A stretch of 64,000 nt of DNA from Diplonema papillatum (GCA_030068145.1 JAPJBO010000756.1:1-64000); one strand, 5' to 3'. Numbered from the stretch's first letter, positions 1 through 10,212 are shown. The notes: generated by a model from the letters alone, not told the origin. Numbers and translations are program-made.

Positions 1-2190
1 CAGCGTTGTCGACGCTTCAGCCCGTAGCATTCGTCGCGGTGTAGTCGACACCCGCCCGTACCCCTCCGAAGTTTGTGCGCCTCTTCTCGAGCTCCTAGGC
101 GCCAGCCGTGAATCGCCTTTCTCAGGGTGTGCCCTCGCTCCCCCTTGCTTCGTCGCACCAGCCTCAGCACATTCCCTGCCTCGTCCTCGGCGTCGTCGAA
201 ATCTTCCGTCCATCGTATACCGAGCTTTTTTGCATGCTCGGCCGCAATACCGACCGGTCCCCACGCGCGGATTCTGCTGCCATACGCCCGTCGAACTGTT
301 GCGACGCGGGCCCTCCACGCCGGCCTCTTTCGGCACACTTCTGCGATCATGCCGAGTGACCGATATGGCAGCACTGCGTATGGGTCGAGTAAGTGGGCCT
401 TGTTGAGAATGCCCAACACGGCCTCCTGCGCCCTATGCATCCTCACCGGGTCCCAGACGCCTCTGAGCAGTGCTGCGGTGAACTTCCCCAGCCCTCGCAC
501 CGTCGGGAGCGCGAACTCGGAGCCGTATGTCGCCGCCGGTAGAACCGCCATCGCCGCTAGCCCCGACCTCTGCGCCCTCGAGATCGGTAAGGCACCCAAC
601 CGTTCGGCCTCCTCTGCACGCTGGTCGTAGCGCAGGTCCGTTGTTCTGCGTGTCCGCTTCGTGCCGACCAGACATCCTACGATTGTAAGCTCTTCCTTCG
701 TCACGATGTCGGTGCCACCTATCTTCAACTTCGCTTCGTACCCCTTCGGCGTCCCGAAAGCGAACGTCTTCGGTATCCCGATCGACATGCCGGTGTTCGC
801 ACAAAACCTGTCGACTTCCACCAAGGCGTCCTGCAAGCATGCTTCTCTGAGACGCGTCAGGAGGGTGAGGTCGTCCGCGAAGGACTCGCTCGTCACCCCC
901 CCCACGTCGTCCACTCTGCGCACCACGATGGACAGCAGCGCGTTGATGAGGATCACGCTCAGGGGGCAGCCCTGCAGTATCCCGTTGGTGGTGTAAAAGA
1001 TGTCTCCCAGCCCCATGTGCAACTTGTACCGCCTTCGTAGTCGCGCGTAAACATCGCGCAGCGGCCCGAGAATTCTCTCATGGAGGCCAAGATCCCCCAC
1101 CAGCTTCAGCACGACGTCTCGTGGCACTTTGTCGAAGCACTTGGCAAAGTCTAGGGCCACGCCGTACAGCTCCTTTCCCGTCAAGAGAGCCTCTTCAATC
1201 TGCGAGGCGATTTCAAACACCACGTCCACGGTTCCGTGTTTGGGCCTGAACCCGTGCTGGCTATTCGCTATCCAGCCTTCTTGCCACTGGACGACGTCCC
1301 TGAGCCTCGTGCTCGCCCACAAGCGATAGACCGCGCTTGTGACGGTGATGGGCCGCAACGCCAGCGGGTCGAGGGTTTCGTCTTTCGGGATCAGCGTGAC
1401 CGCGGCTTCCAACAACGCGTTCGGCCACGTTCCGGTCGCTTCTATCGCGTTGAACACCTCCGCCAGGGCGTTCAGCAACGGCAGTGGCAGCTTCTTTAAC
1501 TCTGCTGTGCTCCATCCGTCCACGCCCGGGACTCCGGCACGCTGCTTCTTTCCAAGAACGCTCCTCAGATCATCGCCCGTCAAATCTCGGCACACCATCG
1601 GTCGACATCGGATGTATTCCGCATACTCCGCCTTGAAGGCTTCATAGCACGGTTCCGGTCTACTCGCGTACATCCGGTTGATGGGCGCCCATTCTTTCTG
1701 CAACGTCGCGTCGATCTCCCGTAGATTTGCCGTGTAGCGGCCATCCACTTTCAGCGCCACCAGACCGTCCGCCTTCTTCCTTCTGCACCACGGAAGCAGT
1801 TGCGCCCTGTTTGCACAGTGGAAGTTCTGCATCTTGCTCTCCAGCTGAGCTATTCTCCCCTTTCGCGCCTGTGCTGTCAGTGACCGGCTCCTCGCTTCCA
1901 GCTTCTGCCTCAAGGTCTGGGCGACGCTCAAGTCCGGCGGGCGTCGCGGCAAATCGCGCACCTTTGGTACTCGTCCGGCCATTGATTCCAGTCCCGATAC
2001 TACGTTCTCCCACGTCTTCTCCAGCGATCTCGGCATGCACCCGGGTCCTTCCCCACTCAGTGTTTGCAGCCCTCGGATGTAGGCGTCGAGGCCGTTCAAT
2101 ATCTTCCGGAATCTGCTTGAGGCATACGTACCCGCGCCCGTCCCGGTGTCTGTCACGGACGCAAAATGTTCTCTCTTAGGCTTTCTTGTC
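1..2190 (-). CDS. LINE reverse transcriptase region, copy 1, partial
   Basis: Minus-strand translation matches the intact reverse transcriptase of copy 2, including the regions corresponding to the GVALDFAKCFDKV, QGCPLS and FADD motifs. The frame appears open from about 2270 down to about 110; I judged this from the indel-free alignment to copy 2, not codon by codon. Upstream, the same frame reads back over the end of the endonuclease ORF (a stretch reading EYLVELAEKQGLLDG), which suggests one long ORF2 split by a single-base change. The C-terminal cysteine-rich part lies outside the window. Confidence 0.75.
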
Positions 2191-3786
2191 TCACCCCGTC
2201 CTTGATAGGCGGCAACGGGCCCGTCGAGCAACCCCTGTTTCTCCGCCAGCTCGACCAGATACTCCCTCGCACGCCTTAGTCGCCGACACCCAGAGCGCTT
2301 CCACGTCATCTGGTGCTGCATCTTCGAACCGGTGCTTCACTAACAACTCTTCCGCCCGCGCTGCTGCCCGTCCTTCGTGCGTCACGTCTACCTGGCTCAT
2401 GGACCTTGGCATGCGGTACCTCTCACATGTGTCTGCAAACGCGGTGATGTCCAGCTCTACCGTCACCATCTTGTGGCTGGGCACCCGCTGCCCTTCCGCG
2501 TCTACGACGACGGTGGTTTCGCTCGCTACCAGTGAGTGTATCGCGACGTCGTTCAGCAAGACGTGATCGATGCGTGTGCCTCGCGTCCCCGTCTTCTCGT
2601 ACGTCTTCGGGGCACCGCCATCGGTGCAGATCTCTGCGGCGTCGTACCATCCCGATCGCAGCATGCACGACATCGCCGCCGACGACGAGGGCTCCGCATT
2701 AAAATCGCCGGCCACAATGACCGGTACTCGTCCGAGACTTGCTGCTTCTCGGTGCACCTCCGCAATAATCTTCTCCCTCTCCGGCGCCGCCTTGTCCCCC
2801 GAGTTCGCATACAGTGTGAAGACATGCAAAAATTGGTTTCCTCTTCCAAGTCCGACGGCCACGTGCACCCACCTCCGGCTCGGTGACGGCTTCCCGACCA
2901 CGAAGGCCGGCGCCGGTTTCTTCGCGAAGACTGCAACACCCGCTCCGCCGGCTTCCGCTATCCACGGTGATGCTTTGCCCTGCCGGTCAAGTCGCTCCCG
3001 ACACGGTTCCCCCCACAGCGACTTCCAGTCTCGCCTGACGCCGTCCTCGAACTCCCTCTGACCCCAGTCGGTCAAAAGCGTCTCCTGTACCGCCAGAATG
3101 TCGACAGCGGCACAATCCAAAAAGTGTGCCCTCCCCCCGAGAGATGTCATGTTTATCGTCCCGAACTTCAGCGTCTCCCTTCCTCCTTGTAACACGCCCC
3201 CGTCCCGCTTCGGCGGCACCTGCTGCGACCTGGCGTCCGTTCCTTCATGTGCTGCGACCCTCACCGCGTGCTCGACCCGGCTCAACTCCACAGTTTCCAC
3301 CGTGTCTGCATGTAGCGCCAGCTCCGCCAATGTGGTACCCGGGAGCAGGAGCCGGTCGTAGTGCTCCGGAACGTACGTGACCGCCGTCTGCTGCCCCGTG
3401 GCGCCCACGCGAGGTGCGTATCGTCGCAGGATGTGCGGCCTCCTGCTGTCCAGCACCCAGAGTACCGCTCCGGTGACCGTCGCGGCTGCCGTCAACGTCA
3501 TCTCGTCCCCGTACTCGTACGGCCCCCGCATTGCCTCCACGTAAGCAAACCAGCTGCCGTACCTTTCGGACGGCGCGAAGTGTGCTTCGAATGTCGGGTC
3601 TTTTAACATCGCGTCCACAACCCGTGCACGAAGTCTCCTTACCGACCACCCCGGCAGTCCGGCTGCGACCGCTGCGAACTGGCAGGCCCCGTCCCCAGGG
3701 ACTTCTTGCACACTCGCTCCCATCGCGTCCGCGGCTTCTCTCAACCTTAACCCCAGCGTTTCGTGCGTCTCTCCACCGCCACGCAT
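2191..3786 (-). CDS. LINE ORF2 N-terminal part: OTU-like protease plus AP endonuclease
   Basis: 531-residue ORF. Residues about 20-115 look like an OTU cysteine protease: GDGACQFAAVAAG holds the expected Asp and Cys box, followed by a W..Y...M pattern and YGDEMTLTAAA. Residues about 205-450 are an exonuclease-endonuclease-phosphatase (AP-like) domain: a start near KFGTINMTSL, catalytic Glu in VQETLL, GDFNAEP, IDHVLL and a terminal SHK. Known biology: the endonuclease nicks target DNA for target-primed reverse transcription. OTU domains cleave ubiquitin-like linkages, and their role in a retroelement is unknown. The ORF ends in a different frame from the reverse transcriptase that follows. Confidence 0.8.
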   Translation of the reverse strand: MRGGGETHETLGLRLREAADAMGASVQEVPGDGACQFAAVAAGLPGWSVRRLRARVVDAMLKDPTFEAHFAPSERYGSWFAYVEAMRGPYEYGDEMTLTAAATVTGAVLWVLDSRRPHILRRYAPRVGATGQQTAVTYVPEHYDRLLLPGTTLAELALHADTVETVELSRVEHAVRVAAHEGTDARSQQVPPKRDGGVLQGGRETLKFGTINMTSLGGRAHFLDCAAVDILAVQETLLTDWGQREFEDGVRRDWKSLWGEPCRERLDRQGKASPWIAEAGGAGVAVFAKKPAPAFVVGKPSPSRRWVHVAVGLGRGNQFLHVFTLYANSGDKAAPEREKIIAEVHREAASLGRVPVIVAGDFNAEPSSSAAMSCMLRSGWYDAAEICTDGGAPKTYEKTGTRGTRIDHVLLNDVAIHSLVASETTVVVDAEGQRVPSHKMVTVELDITAFADTCERYRMPRSMSQVDVTHEGRAAARAEELLVKHRFEDAAPDDVEALWVSATKACEGVSGRAGGETGVARRARCRLSRTG

Positions 3787-3801
3787 CCCGTCGTTCCCCA
3801 G

Positions 3802-4317
3802 TCACGAACGCTTCGCCGCTGCTGGTTGGTGTGCCTTCTTCGTCTTCGCTAACGGTGACTTCCCCGGCGTTCCCAGCGGACGCTTCGGTTGCGTCATGTG
3901 GACGTCTTGAGACGGAGCCTCGGCCCGTCCCATCTTCTGCTTCGTCGGTGTGGCGACGGGCGTCTTCGGCGCCTTCTTCTTGACCGGGGTCCGGTCTACG
4001 GGCATCGCCGGGGGTGTCTTCGGCCTCATCGTCGCGACCATCTCCGTCAGCTTCGCCATCTGAGCACTGAGTGCTGCGATGTCACCTCGCAGCGCGTCGT
4101 TCTTCGCGCGTAGCTCCGCGTTCTCCGCCCGGAGCTGTCGCACCGCGCCATTGTTGTCACCCGCGCCCTTCGGTTGCTCGGGTGTGCTCGTCTTTTCCTG
4201 ACCCTGCCGTCGCAACGCCTCGAGGTACGACGAGACCTTCGGCGTCCTCTCCGCCCTTGCATCCCACACCTGCGATTTCGGCCGCCGTCCGGACCTGTCT
4301 TCAGTGTAATATAGTGT
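3802..4317 (-). CDS. LINE ORF1-like coiled-coil protein
   Basis: Minus-strand reading frame ending 15 bases before the OTU/endonuclease ATG. It has a clear heptad-type segment (AENAELRAKNDALRGDIAALSAQ) followed by a long Lys/Pro/Thr-rich basic tail. Coiled coil plus basic tail is the usual plan of LINE ORF1 RNA-binding proteins. The true start is unclear: the open frame runs upstream into the TCGATTACAC-like repeats and past them to 4707, which I take as fortuitous. The copy may be 5'-truncated. Confidence 0.5.
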   Translation of the reverse strand, partial: TLYYTEDRSGRRPKSQVWDARAERTPKVSSYLEALRRQGQEKTSTPEQPKGAGDNNGAVRQLRAENAELRAKNDALRGDIAALSAQMAKLTEMVATMRPKTPPAMPVDRTPVKKKAPKTPVATPTKQKMGRAEAPSQDVHMTQPKRPLGTPGKSPLAKTKKAHQPAAAKRS

Positions 4318-4380
4318 AATCGAGTGTAGTAGAGTGTAGTAGAGTGAAGTCGAGCGTTGTAGAGTGTGATCGAAATTGAC
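4298..4380 (-). repeat. Degenerate TCGATTACAC-type short tandem repeats at 5' end of LINE copy 1
   Basis: Runs of a roughly 10-base motif; on the minus strand it reads CTACTACACTCGATTACACT and variants. Similar arrays sit at both ends of LINE copy 2. Confidence 0.75.
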
Positions 4381-6018
4381 ACTAGTATTTTGGGTTCGAC
4401 CACTGGTGGACCCCTGGCTGGCCCATGAGCGACCATGTTGACCACTGTCTGGCCCAAGAAGTGCCAAGCACAAGCATACGAGGGACGGAAACCGCAGGTG
4501 TGGGCCTTCACCGTGGTGGAGCCAGGCTAGATTCGGGGTGGCGCCCTGGGAGGGACAGGGACGGGGGTAGTCACGCCTTAGTCCCAGGGCCTCTCCCCAC
4601 CCATCTGTATGTGTTCTCCTGGTCATCGCTACCGCGCTGACCTTTCCCTCAAAGCCCGCTGCCCACTGCCCTACAAGAGACATGCTTTGCACTCTCTGAA
4701 TGCCCATTGACTGTGCTCCGCTTCAGCCGACTGCTTTGGAAGAGGTACTGTGCTCCGTTTGGTGCCGACTGCCCTGCCAGAGACGTGCTTGCAGACAGAG
4801 GTCGGCCGCCGCTACTTTGGTTTTCTCTCGCGTCTTCCCAGCTCCGCCACCTTCCCAGAGGCTTGGGGAGAGCCACGTGCTCCGGCTGTAAGGGACGAGA
4901 CCGAGGTGCGACGCTGGCCCCGGTCGCAATCTGTATGTGCCGGCCCGGCCCGATTAGGCCTTTGGAGTACCGCGTGAATGGCGCGATTGGGCCCACGCGC
5001 ATGCAGCCTGTCTGCTCGCAGTCACGCCGGCCGGCCCGCAACCGCAACCACATTCGCTTGTGCCCACACACCAGCTCTTCTTATCGAGCTAGCGATCCAG
5101 CTAAGGAGCACAACCGAGGATCCGAGGCGGAATCATGCCCCACAGTGGCCGCACGAGAGCAGACAGCGATGAAGGCCGCAGGGACAGGGTGTGTCAGCCA
5201 CAATAACGGCAGGTTCCTCCCGCAGACGCACTACCCATCGGAATGTGACAGCGCAAGTAGGCTCGATGGAAGCACGAAGTGAAGCAGGATAGACGAGCTA
5301 CGGAGACGAGACGAGTCGTGTACCAGGGGCAGGCCGGGACGATGAACCGCATGAAGCCGAAGAAAAAGTTCAAGAACGAAGCAACACCACAAGCCGCGTG
5401 CAGCCAAGCAGACCTCCCGGAACCTACGTGGGCAGTAACGAGGAGCCAACAGATGAGTGTCCACTGAACCCCCTTGTCAATACCCCCAACGACTATGGCA
5501 CGAATTGCGCAATGCCAGACGGTAGCGTCTGACAATGGCATGCGTGACATTGCAGTGCCTAAAGGTGAGATTAGCCTCCGTTTTCAACCGCCTTGTTGTC
5601 GCCAGGGAGATCGAACCCACAAACAGAAACTTGACATCTTCGAGGACAGGGTGTCTGCCAAGCGCTTGCCCTATCGCCTGGAACTGCCCCGCAGGGAATG
5701 CCAAAAGGCTCGAGTATTAGCTGCGCTAAATTGCAAAGGTTGCTAATACGGGAAAACGGGTACCCGAGCCCCTATGCACTCGACAACCTGCTTCCACAAG
5801 TCAGTCCGAACTTCCTCGTCCCCTGCTGCACTGCCTGGCTACATCCTTTTTTCAGACGAATATGCTTCTTTTTGTTCGATATTCGATGATCGTGCTATCA
5901 GCATCTTTAGCCCCAGAAGAAGGCTCGATAATAGACACGTTGCATCGGCTAATCAGGATTGGCTGAGTGCTGTGTGTTTAATCAATTGTTACAGTACCCC
6001 CCCAATTCACCAAAAGCT
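4381..6018. other. Spacer between LINE copies
   Basis: No convincing gene. Open frames here are short and resemble no family I know. A run of cytosines and an A/T-rich part (5,800-6,060) precede the repeats at the 3' end of LINE copy 2. Confidence 0.5.
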
Positions 6019-6058
6019 GATCGATTGTAATCGATCGTAATCGAGTGTAATCGTTTGG
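6019..6058 (-). repeat. TCGATTACAC-type repeats at 3' end of LINE copy 2
   Basis: The minus strand reads CGATTACACT, CGATTACGAT, CGATTACAAT in succession, directly after the 3' untranslated tail of LINE copy 2. No poly(A) tail is seen. Confidence 0.75.
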
Positions 6059-9000
6059 ATTAGAATGCAAAGAATCTGTGGCGATAATCTGCATCGCCGA
6101 CGGCGCGGTTATCTCTTCGCACGTGAAGTGTCATGCTTTCGCCTCTTTAGCTCGTCTTGATCGTCGCGCTCAGGCGCGCGTTTGGTGCTTCGCTTCTTCT
6201 TCGATTGCTCGTCGAGGTTCATCGGTTGCGCGTCGATTTCTGCTTTTTCTCGGCGCCTGGGCGATGGTCGTGGCACATCGACGCGTCCTTTGCGCCTTTT
6301 CGGTACCGGCTCCGCCGCGGAGTCCGATTGCCGCTTCTTCGCTGGCGTTGGTGCCGTCTTCCCGACCTTCGCTGCTGACGTCGGTGTTGATGTTGCGGGC
6401 TCTTGCTCGCCTTCTGCTGCTTCCGGCAGAACGAGCACCACGTTCTCTCGCTTCGCCTGTCTCGGCGCTGGCGCGGGGCTCTCCGGCTCCGCCTTCCTCT
6501 TCTTCGTCGTTGATTCTTCAGCTCTCGCCACGGCCGCCCGGTGGTGCCCCTTCCGACAGCACAGTTTGGGCCTTCGACTCCGCAAATCCGCGAGCCGGCT
6601 GCAATGCGCACACGTCGGCATGCCATGATCAAGGCACCGGTGGTGTCCGTTGCGGCAGCACTCCGCGATCGTCTTGCACGTCGCGCATTGCGTCAGGCGG
6701 TGCTGCGCGCAGAACTTCACCGCAAGGCCGTCGTCTTCCTTGTGGTGGGCCTTACAGCACCACGCCACCGACTTGCCCCGGCGCTTGCAGACGTCGCACT
6801 TCACCTTTTGGTGCTCGTGGCACACCCGCTCACCCCACTTTTCGTGTCGGGGAACCCCTTCCGGCACGTACCACGGATCCCCTCCGACGACTGCCGACTT
6901 CTTGCCTTTCTTCTTCTCCGTAGCGTCGTTGAACACCGCCCATCTCGCCGCACGCTCCGCCCTTCCACCTCCGTACGTCGGGAAAAGATCCATCCCCCAC
7001 GCCTCGCCGTTGAATCCGTGCCGAGCCGTCGTCAGCTGCGTCTCGAGCACTTCCATCGTCTCCGTACCACCACGGAAGATTGGCCTCATCTCGTACCCCG
7101 TGAGGCACGGCGGGGCTCCCACCGTTCTCAGCGACCCTATCGTCCCCAGTTTCCTTCCCGGCAGAGGCGGTTCGTCGCCGTTCCGCTCCAGCGCATCCCC
7201 GACGGTCTTCAAAAGCCTTGCGAGTACCCTCGCACGCATGCTCAACGGTGTCCCGTCCGTCGTTGCTACGACACTGCCTGGAAGGTCCAATCCGGTGTAT
7301 ACTTCAAAGTCGATGGCGAGCTCTGCCGTCGAGACGTCACCCGCCACCGACCAGCACATCCCATCCAGCCAATACTGCAGCGCCCGGAACCACCTCTCTC
7401 CCCCGACCGCCGCGAAGGTCCCCGGTCCAGCGATCGCTTCGAAATTCAGCCGGCGCGGGGGGCAGTCGTCAGGGTGCAGTTGTCTCCAGGGGTGGCCGAC
7501 CGCCCGGTCTCTTCCGTCTCTCTCCAGCCGTCGTCTCTCGTGCATGACCTCCGCCATGAACGTGTGCAGCACTTCGATGCTGACTCGACTTCCCTTCGGC
7601 AGAATCCCGTGTTCTTGCAGGCAGGGGGGCCAAGTCGAGCGATCCGCGCCAACAATTTCGGCATATTGGTGTTGCCCTCGGATTCGTTCGTACGCCCGGC
7701 ACTGCCACCAAATGTGGCCCAGAGTTTCTTCCGTCGCCTCGTCACAGCGTCTGCACAGCCCGTCACCTCCCCACAGCTTGGCAGCATGTGATTCCGTCAT
7801 CACCGACCCAGCTACGACCTCGGCAACGTCCCGCGCGGCCGTCAGCGTTGTCGACGCCTTCAGCCCGTAGGCATTCGTCGCGTTGAAGTCTACACCTGCC
7901 CGTACCCCTCCGAAGTCTGTGCGCCTCTTCTCAAGCTCCCCGAGTCGCCAGCCGTGAATCGCCTTTCTCAGGGTGTGCCCTCGCTCCCCCTTGCTTTGCC
8001 GTACCAGCCTCAGCACATTCCCTGCCCCGTCCTCGGCGTCGTCGAAATCTTCCGTCCATCGTATACCGAGCTTTTTTGCATGCTCGGCCGCAATACCGAC
8101 CGGTCCCCACGCGCGGACTCTGCTGCCATACGCCCGTCGAACTGTTGCGACGCGGGCCCTCCACGCCGGCCTTTTTCGGCACACTTCTGCGATCATGCCG
8201 AGTGACCGATACGGCAGCACTGCGTATGGGTCGAGTAAGTGGGCCTTGTTGAGAATGCCCAACACGGCCTCCTGCGCCCTATGCATCCTCACCGGGTCCC
8301 AGACGCCTCTGAGCAGTGCTGCGGTGAACTTCCCCAGCCCTCGCACCGTCGGGAGCGCGAACTCGGAGCCGTATGTCGCCGCCGGTAGAACCGCCATCGC
8401 CGCTAGCCCCGACCTCTGCGCCCTCGAGATCGGTAAGGCACCCAACCGTTCGGCCTCCTCTGCACGCTGGTCGTAGCGCAGGTCCGTTGTTCTTCGTGTC
8501 CGCTTCGTGCCGACTAGACACCCTACGATGGTGAGCTCCTCCTTCGTCGCGATTAGTGCGCCGCCTACCCGCAACTTCGCTTCATACCCCTTCGGCGTCC
8601 CAAAAGCAAACGTCTTCGGTATCCCGATCGACATGCCGGTGTTCGAACAAAATCTGTCGACTTCCACCAAGGCGTCCTGCAAGCAGGCTTCCCTGAGACG
8701 CGACAGGAGGGTGAGGTCGTCCGCGAAGGATTCGCTCGTCACCCCCCCCACGTCGTCCACTCTGCGCACCACGATGGACAGCAGCGCGTTGATGAGGATC
8801 ACGCTCAGGGGGCAGCCCTGCAGTATCCCATTGGTGGTGAAGAAGACACCTCCCACTCCCATGTGCAGCTTGTACCGCCTCCGTAGTCGCGCGTAAATGT
8901 CGCGCAGCGGCCCGAGGATTCTCTCATGGAGGCCCAGCTCCCCCACCAGCTTCAACACGATGTCTCGCGGCACCTTGTCAAAACACTTGGCAAAGTCTAA

Positions 9001-10008
9001 GGCCACGCCGTATAGCTCCTTACCCGTCAAGAGCGCTTCTTCGATCTGCGAGGCGATTTCGAATACCACGTCCACGGTCCCGTGTTTGGGCCTGAATCCG
9101 TGCTGGCTATCCGCTATCCATTTCTCCTGCCACTGGACGACGTCCCTGAGCCGCGTACTCGCCCACAAGCGATAGATCGCACTTGTGACGGTGATCGGCC
9201 GCAACGCCAGCGGGTCAAGAGTTTCGTCCTTCGGGATCAGCGTGACCGCGGCTTCCAACAACGCGTCTGGCCACGTTCCGGTCGCTTCTATCGCGTTGAA
9301 CACCGCTGCCAGGGCGTTCAGTAGCGGCAATGGCAGCTTCTTCAGCTCCGCTGTGTCCCATCCGTCCACACCTGGGACACCGCCATCCCTCTTCTTTCCA
9401 AGAACGCTTTTCAGATCCTCGCCCGTCAAATCTCGGCATTCCATCGGACGATGTTCGATATATTCCGCATACTCCGTCCGGAACGCTTCATAACTCGGCT
9501 CCTGTTTGCCCTCGTACATCCGGTTAACCGGCGCCCACTCCTTCTGCAACGCCGCATCGATCTGCCGTGCGTTCGCCGTGTACTGCCCCTCCACCTTCAG
9601 CGCCACCAAGCCATCCGCCCTCTTCTTCCTGCACCACGGTAGCAACTGTTCGCGCAGTGGAGGTTTTGCATCTTGTTCTCCAGCTGTGCAATCCTCCCTT
9701 TACGCGCTTGTGCCGTCAGTGTACGGCTTCTCGCTTCCAGCTTCTGCCTGACGGTCTGGGCGACGCTCAAGTCCGGTGGACGCCGCGGCAAATTGCGCAC
9801 CTTCGGTAATTGTCCGGCCATAGAATCCAGACCAGACACCACGTTCTGCCACGTCTTCTCCAGCGACCTCGGCATGCACCCAGGTCCTTCCCCATTCAGA
9901 GCTTGCAACCCTAGGATATACGCGTCGAGGCCGTTCATCGCCTTCCGGACTCTGCTCGAGGCATATGTGTCTGCGCCCGTCCCGGTGTCCATCGCAGATG
10001 CAATTCGC
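6059..10008 (-). mobile_element. LINE copy 2, 5'-truncated
   Basis: Same family and strand as copy 1. It contains the complete reverse transcriptase with its cysteine-rich C-terminus but lacks ORF1, the OTU domain and the endonuclease: homology with copy 1 stops near 10,005. Both ends abut TCGATTACAC repeats (6,019-6,058 and 10,013-10,064). A 7-base deletion relative to copy 1 near 9,650 shifts the frame between the N-terminal part and the reverse transcriptase. Confidence 0.9.
6109..9645 (-). CDS. LINE reverse transcriptase with C-terminal Cys/His repeats (copy 2)
   Basis: 1,178-residue uninterrupted ORF. Reverse transcriptase motifs are complete: PITVTSAIYRLW, HGFRPKHGT, catalytic Asp in GVALDFAKCFDKV, QGCPLS and the FADD box. 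A thumb-like and long C-terminal region follows, with CRRCDEATEETLGHIWWQC, the CCHC-like finger often found downstream of LINE reverse transcriptases. The C-terminus carries three copies of C-x2-H-x4-C-x2-C (VCHEHQKVKCDVC, FCAQHRLTQCATC, RCLDHGMPTCAHC) and then a Lys/Arg-rich tail. The first Met is probably not the native start, because the conserved frame continues upstream and is cut by a 7-base deletion. Confidence 0.9.
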   Translation of the reverse strand: MLPWCRKKRADGLVALKVEGQYTANARQIDAALQKEWAPVNRMYEGKQEPSYEAFRTEYAEYIEHRPMECRDLTGEDLKSVLGKKRDGGVPGVDGWDTAELKKLPLPLLNALAAVFNAIEATGTWPDALLEAAVTLIPKDETLDPLALRPITVTSAIYRLWASTRLRDVVQWQEKWIADSQHGFRPKHGTVDVVFEIASQIEEALLTGKELYGVALDFAKCFDKVPRDIVLKLVGELGLHERILGPLRDIYARLRRRYKLHMGVGGVFFTTNGILQGCPLSVILINALLSIVVRRVDDVGGVTSESFADDLTLLSRLREACLQDALVEVDRFCSNTGMSIGIPKTFAFGTPKGYEAKLRVGGALIATKEELTIVGCLVGTKRTRRTTDLRYDQRAEEAERLGALPISRAQRSGLAAMAVLPAATYGSEFALPTVRGLGKFTAALLRGVWDPVRMHRAQEAVLGILNKAHLLDPYAVLPYRSLGMIAEVCRKRPAWRARVATVRRAYGSRVRAWGPVGIAAEHAKKLGIRWTEDFDDAEDGAGNVLRLVRQSKGERGHTLRKAIHGWRLGELEKRRTDFGGVRAGVDFNATNAYGLKASTTLTAARDVAEVVAGSVMTESHAAKLWGGDGLCRRCDEATEETLGHIWWQCRAYERIRGQHQYAEIVGADRSTWPPCLQEHGILPKGSRVSIEVLHTFMAEVMHERRRLERDGRDRAVGHPWRQLHPDDCPPRRLNFEAIAGPGTFAAVGGERWFRALQYWLDGMCWSVAGDVSTAELAIDFEVYTGLDLPGSVVATTDGTPLSMRARVLARLLKTVGDALERNGDEPPLPGRKLGTIGSLRTVGAPPCLTGYEMRPIFRGGTETMEVLETQLTTARHGFNGEAWGMDLFPTYGGGRAERAARWAVFNDATEKKKGKKSAVVGGDPWYVPEGVPRHEKWGERVCHEHQKVKCDVCKRRGKSVAWCCKAHHKEDDGLAVKFCAQHRLTQCATCKTIAECCRNGHHRCLDHGMPTCAHCSRLADLRSRRPKLCCRKGHHRAAVARAEESTTKKRKAEPESPAPAPRQAKRENVVLVLPEAAEGEQEPATSTPTSAAKVGKTAPTPAKKRQSDSAAEPVPKRRKGRVDVPRPSPRRREKAEIDAQPMNLDEQSKKKRSTKRAPERDDQDELKRRKHDTSRAKR

Positions 10009-10010
10009 AT
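9597..10010 (-). CDS. LINE reverse transcriptase N-terminal segment, out of frame (copy 2)
   Basis: Matches the segment that precedes the reverse transcriptase in copy 1 (MPRSLEKTW, LPKVRNLPRRPPDLSVAQT, a Leu/Lys-rich helix). Copy 2 loses the frame at the 7-base deletion near 9,650, so this segment and the main ORF overlap in different frames. It is a broken part of one ORF, not a separate gene. Confidence 0.7.
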   Translation of the reverse strand: MRIASAMDTGTGADTYASSRVRKAMNGLDAYILGLQALNGEGPGCMPRSLEKTWQNVVSGLDSMAGQLPKVRNLPRRPPDLSVAQTVRQKLEARSRTLTAQARKGRIAQLENKMQNLHCANSCYRGAGRRGRMAWWR

Positions 10011-10012
10011 CG

Positions 10013-10064
10013 TAATCGAGTGTAATCGAGTGTAATCGACGCGTAATCGAGTGTAATCGAGCTC
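10013..10064 (-). repeat. TCGATTACAC-type repeats at 5' junction of LINE copy 2
   Basis: The plus strand shows four GTAATCGAGT units with one GCGTAATCGA variant, ending in GAGCTCAAG. They abut the truncated 5' end of LINE copy 2. Confidence 0.8.
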
Positions 10065-10119
10065 AAGTCGCTTTCAGGGGGGGTAGGTGAATTGGCTCAT
10101 AAGTGGGGGCGTAGTCGGT

Positions 10120-10212
10120 CAGGAGAAACGTACCCACTTCGTTGTCTCCTCCCCTCCCGGAGACTCCGTCGAAACAAGCACAAGACATCTCCTTGGGGTA
10201 TATCTAGGCCCA
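10120..10212 (+). repeat. Dispersed repeat family A (3' part), directly upstream of the sirtuin
   Basis: Shares the block 'CCACTT..GTTGT..TCTC..CCTCC' and 'TCCGTCGAAACAAGCAC' with copies near 15.2, 52.9 and 57.8 kb. It ends at the sirtuin ATG and so would form part of its 5' flank or leader. Confidence 0.6.

Larger units (their letters stand above)
1..4380 (-). mobile_element. Non-LTR retrotransposon (LINE), copy 1, cut by window edge
   Basis: Minus-strand element with, 5' to 3', a coiled-coil ORF1-like region, an OTU-like protease plus endonuclease ORF, and a reverse transcriptase running off the window start. It aligns with copy 2 at a constant offset of 7,846 bases from about 108 to 1,800, so the two are the same family with scattered substitutions. 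Its 5' end merges into degenerate repeats related to TCGATTACAC at 4298-4380. Small indels relative to copy 2 lie below position 110, and a frame change near 2275 separates endonuclease and reverse transcriptase. The copy is therefore probably inactive. Confidence 0.9.

Noticed and set aside
108-996. Plus-strand open frames over the LINE copies
   Set aside because: They are opposite-strand shadows of the GC-rich reverse transcriptase and recur at the same offset in both copies.
2191-3786. Independent host deubiquitinase gene
   Set aside because: The OTU-like domain is in frame with an AP-like endonuclease and lies in LINE order upstream of a reverse transcriptase.
5604-5700. Second tRNA-like sequence on the minus strand (GGGTTCGATCTCCC)
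   Set aside because: Only a box B-like word is present; no cloverleaf could be formed.
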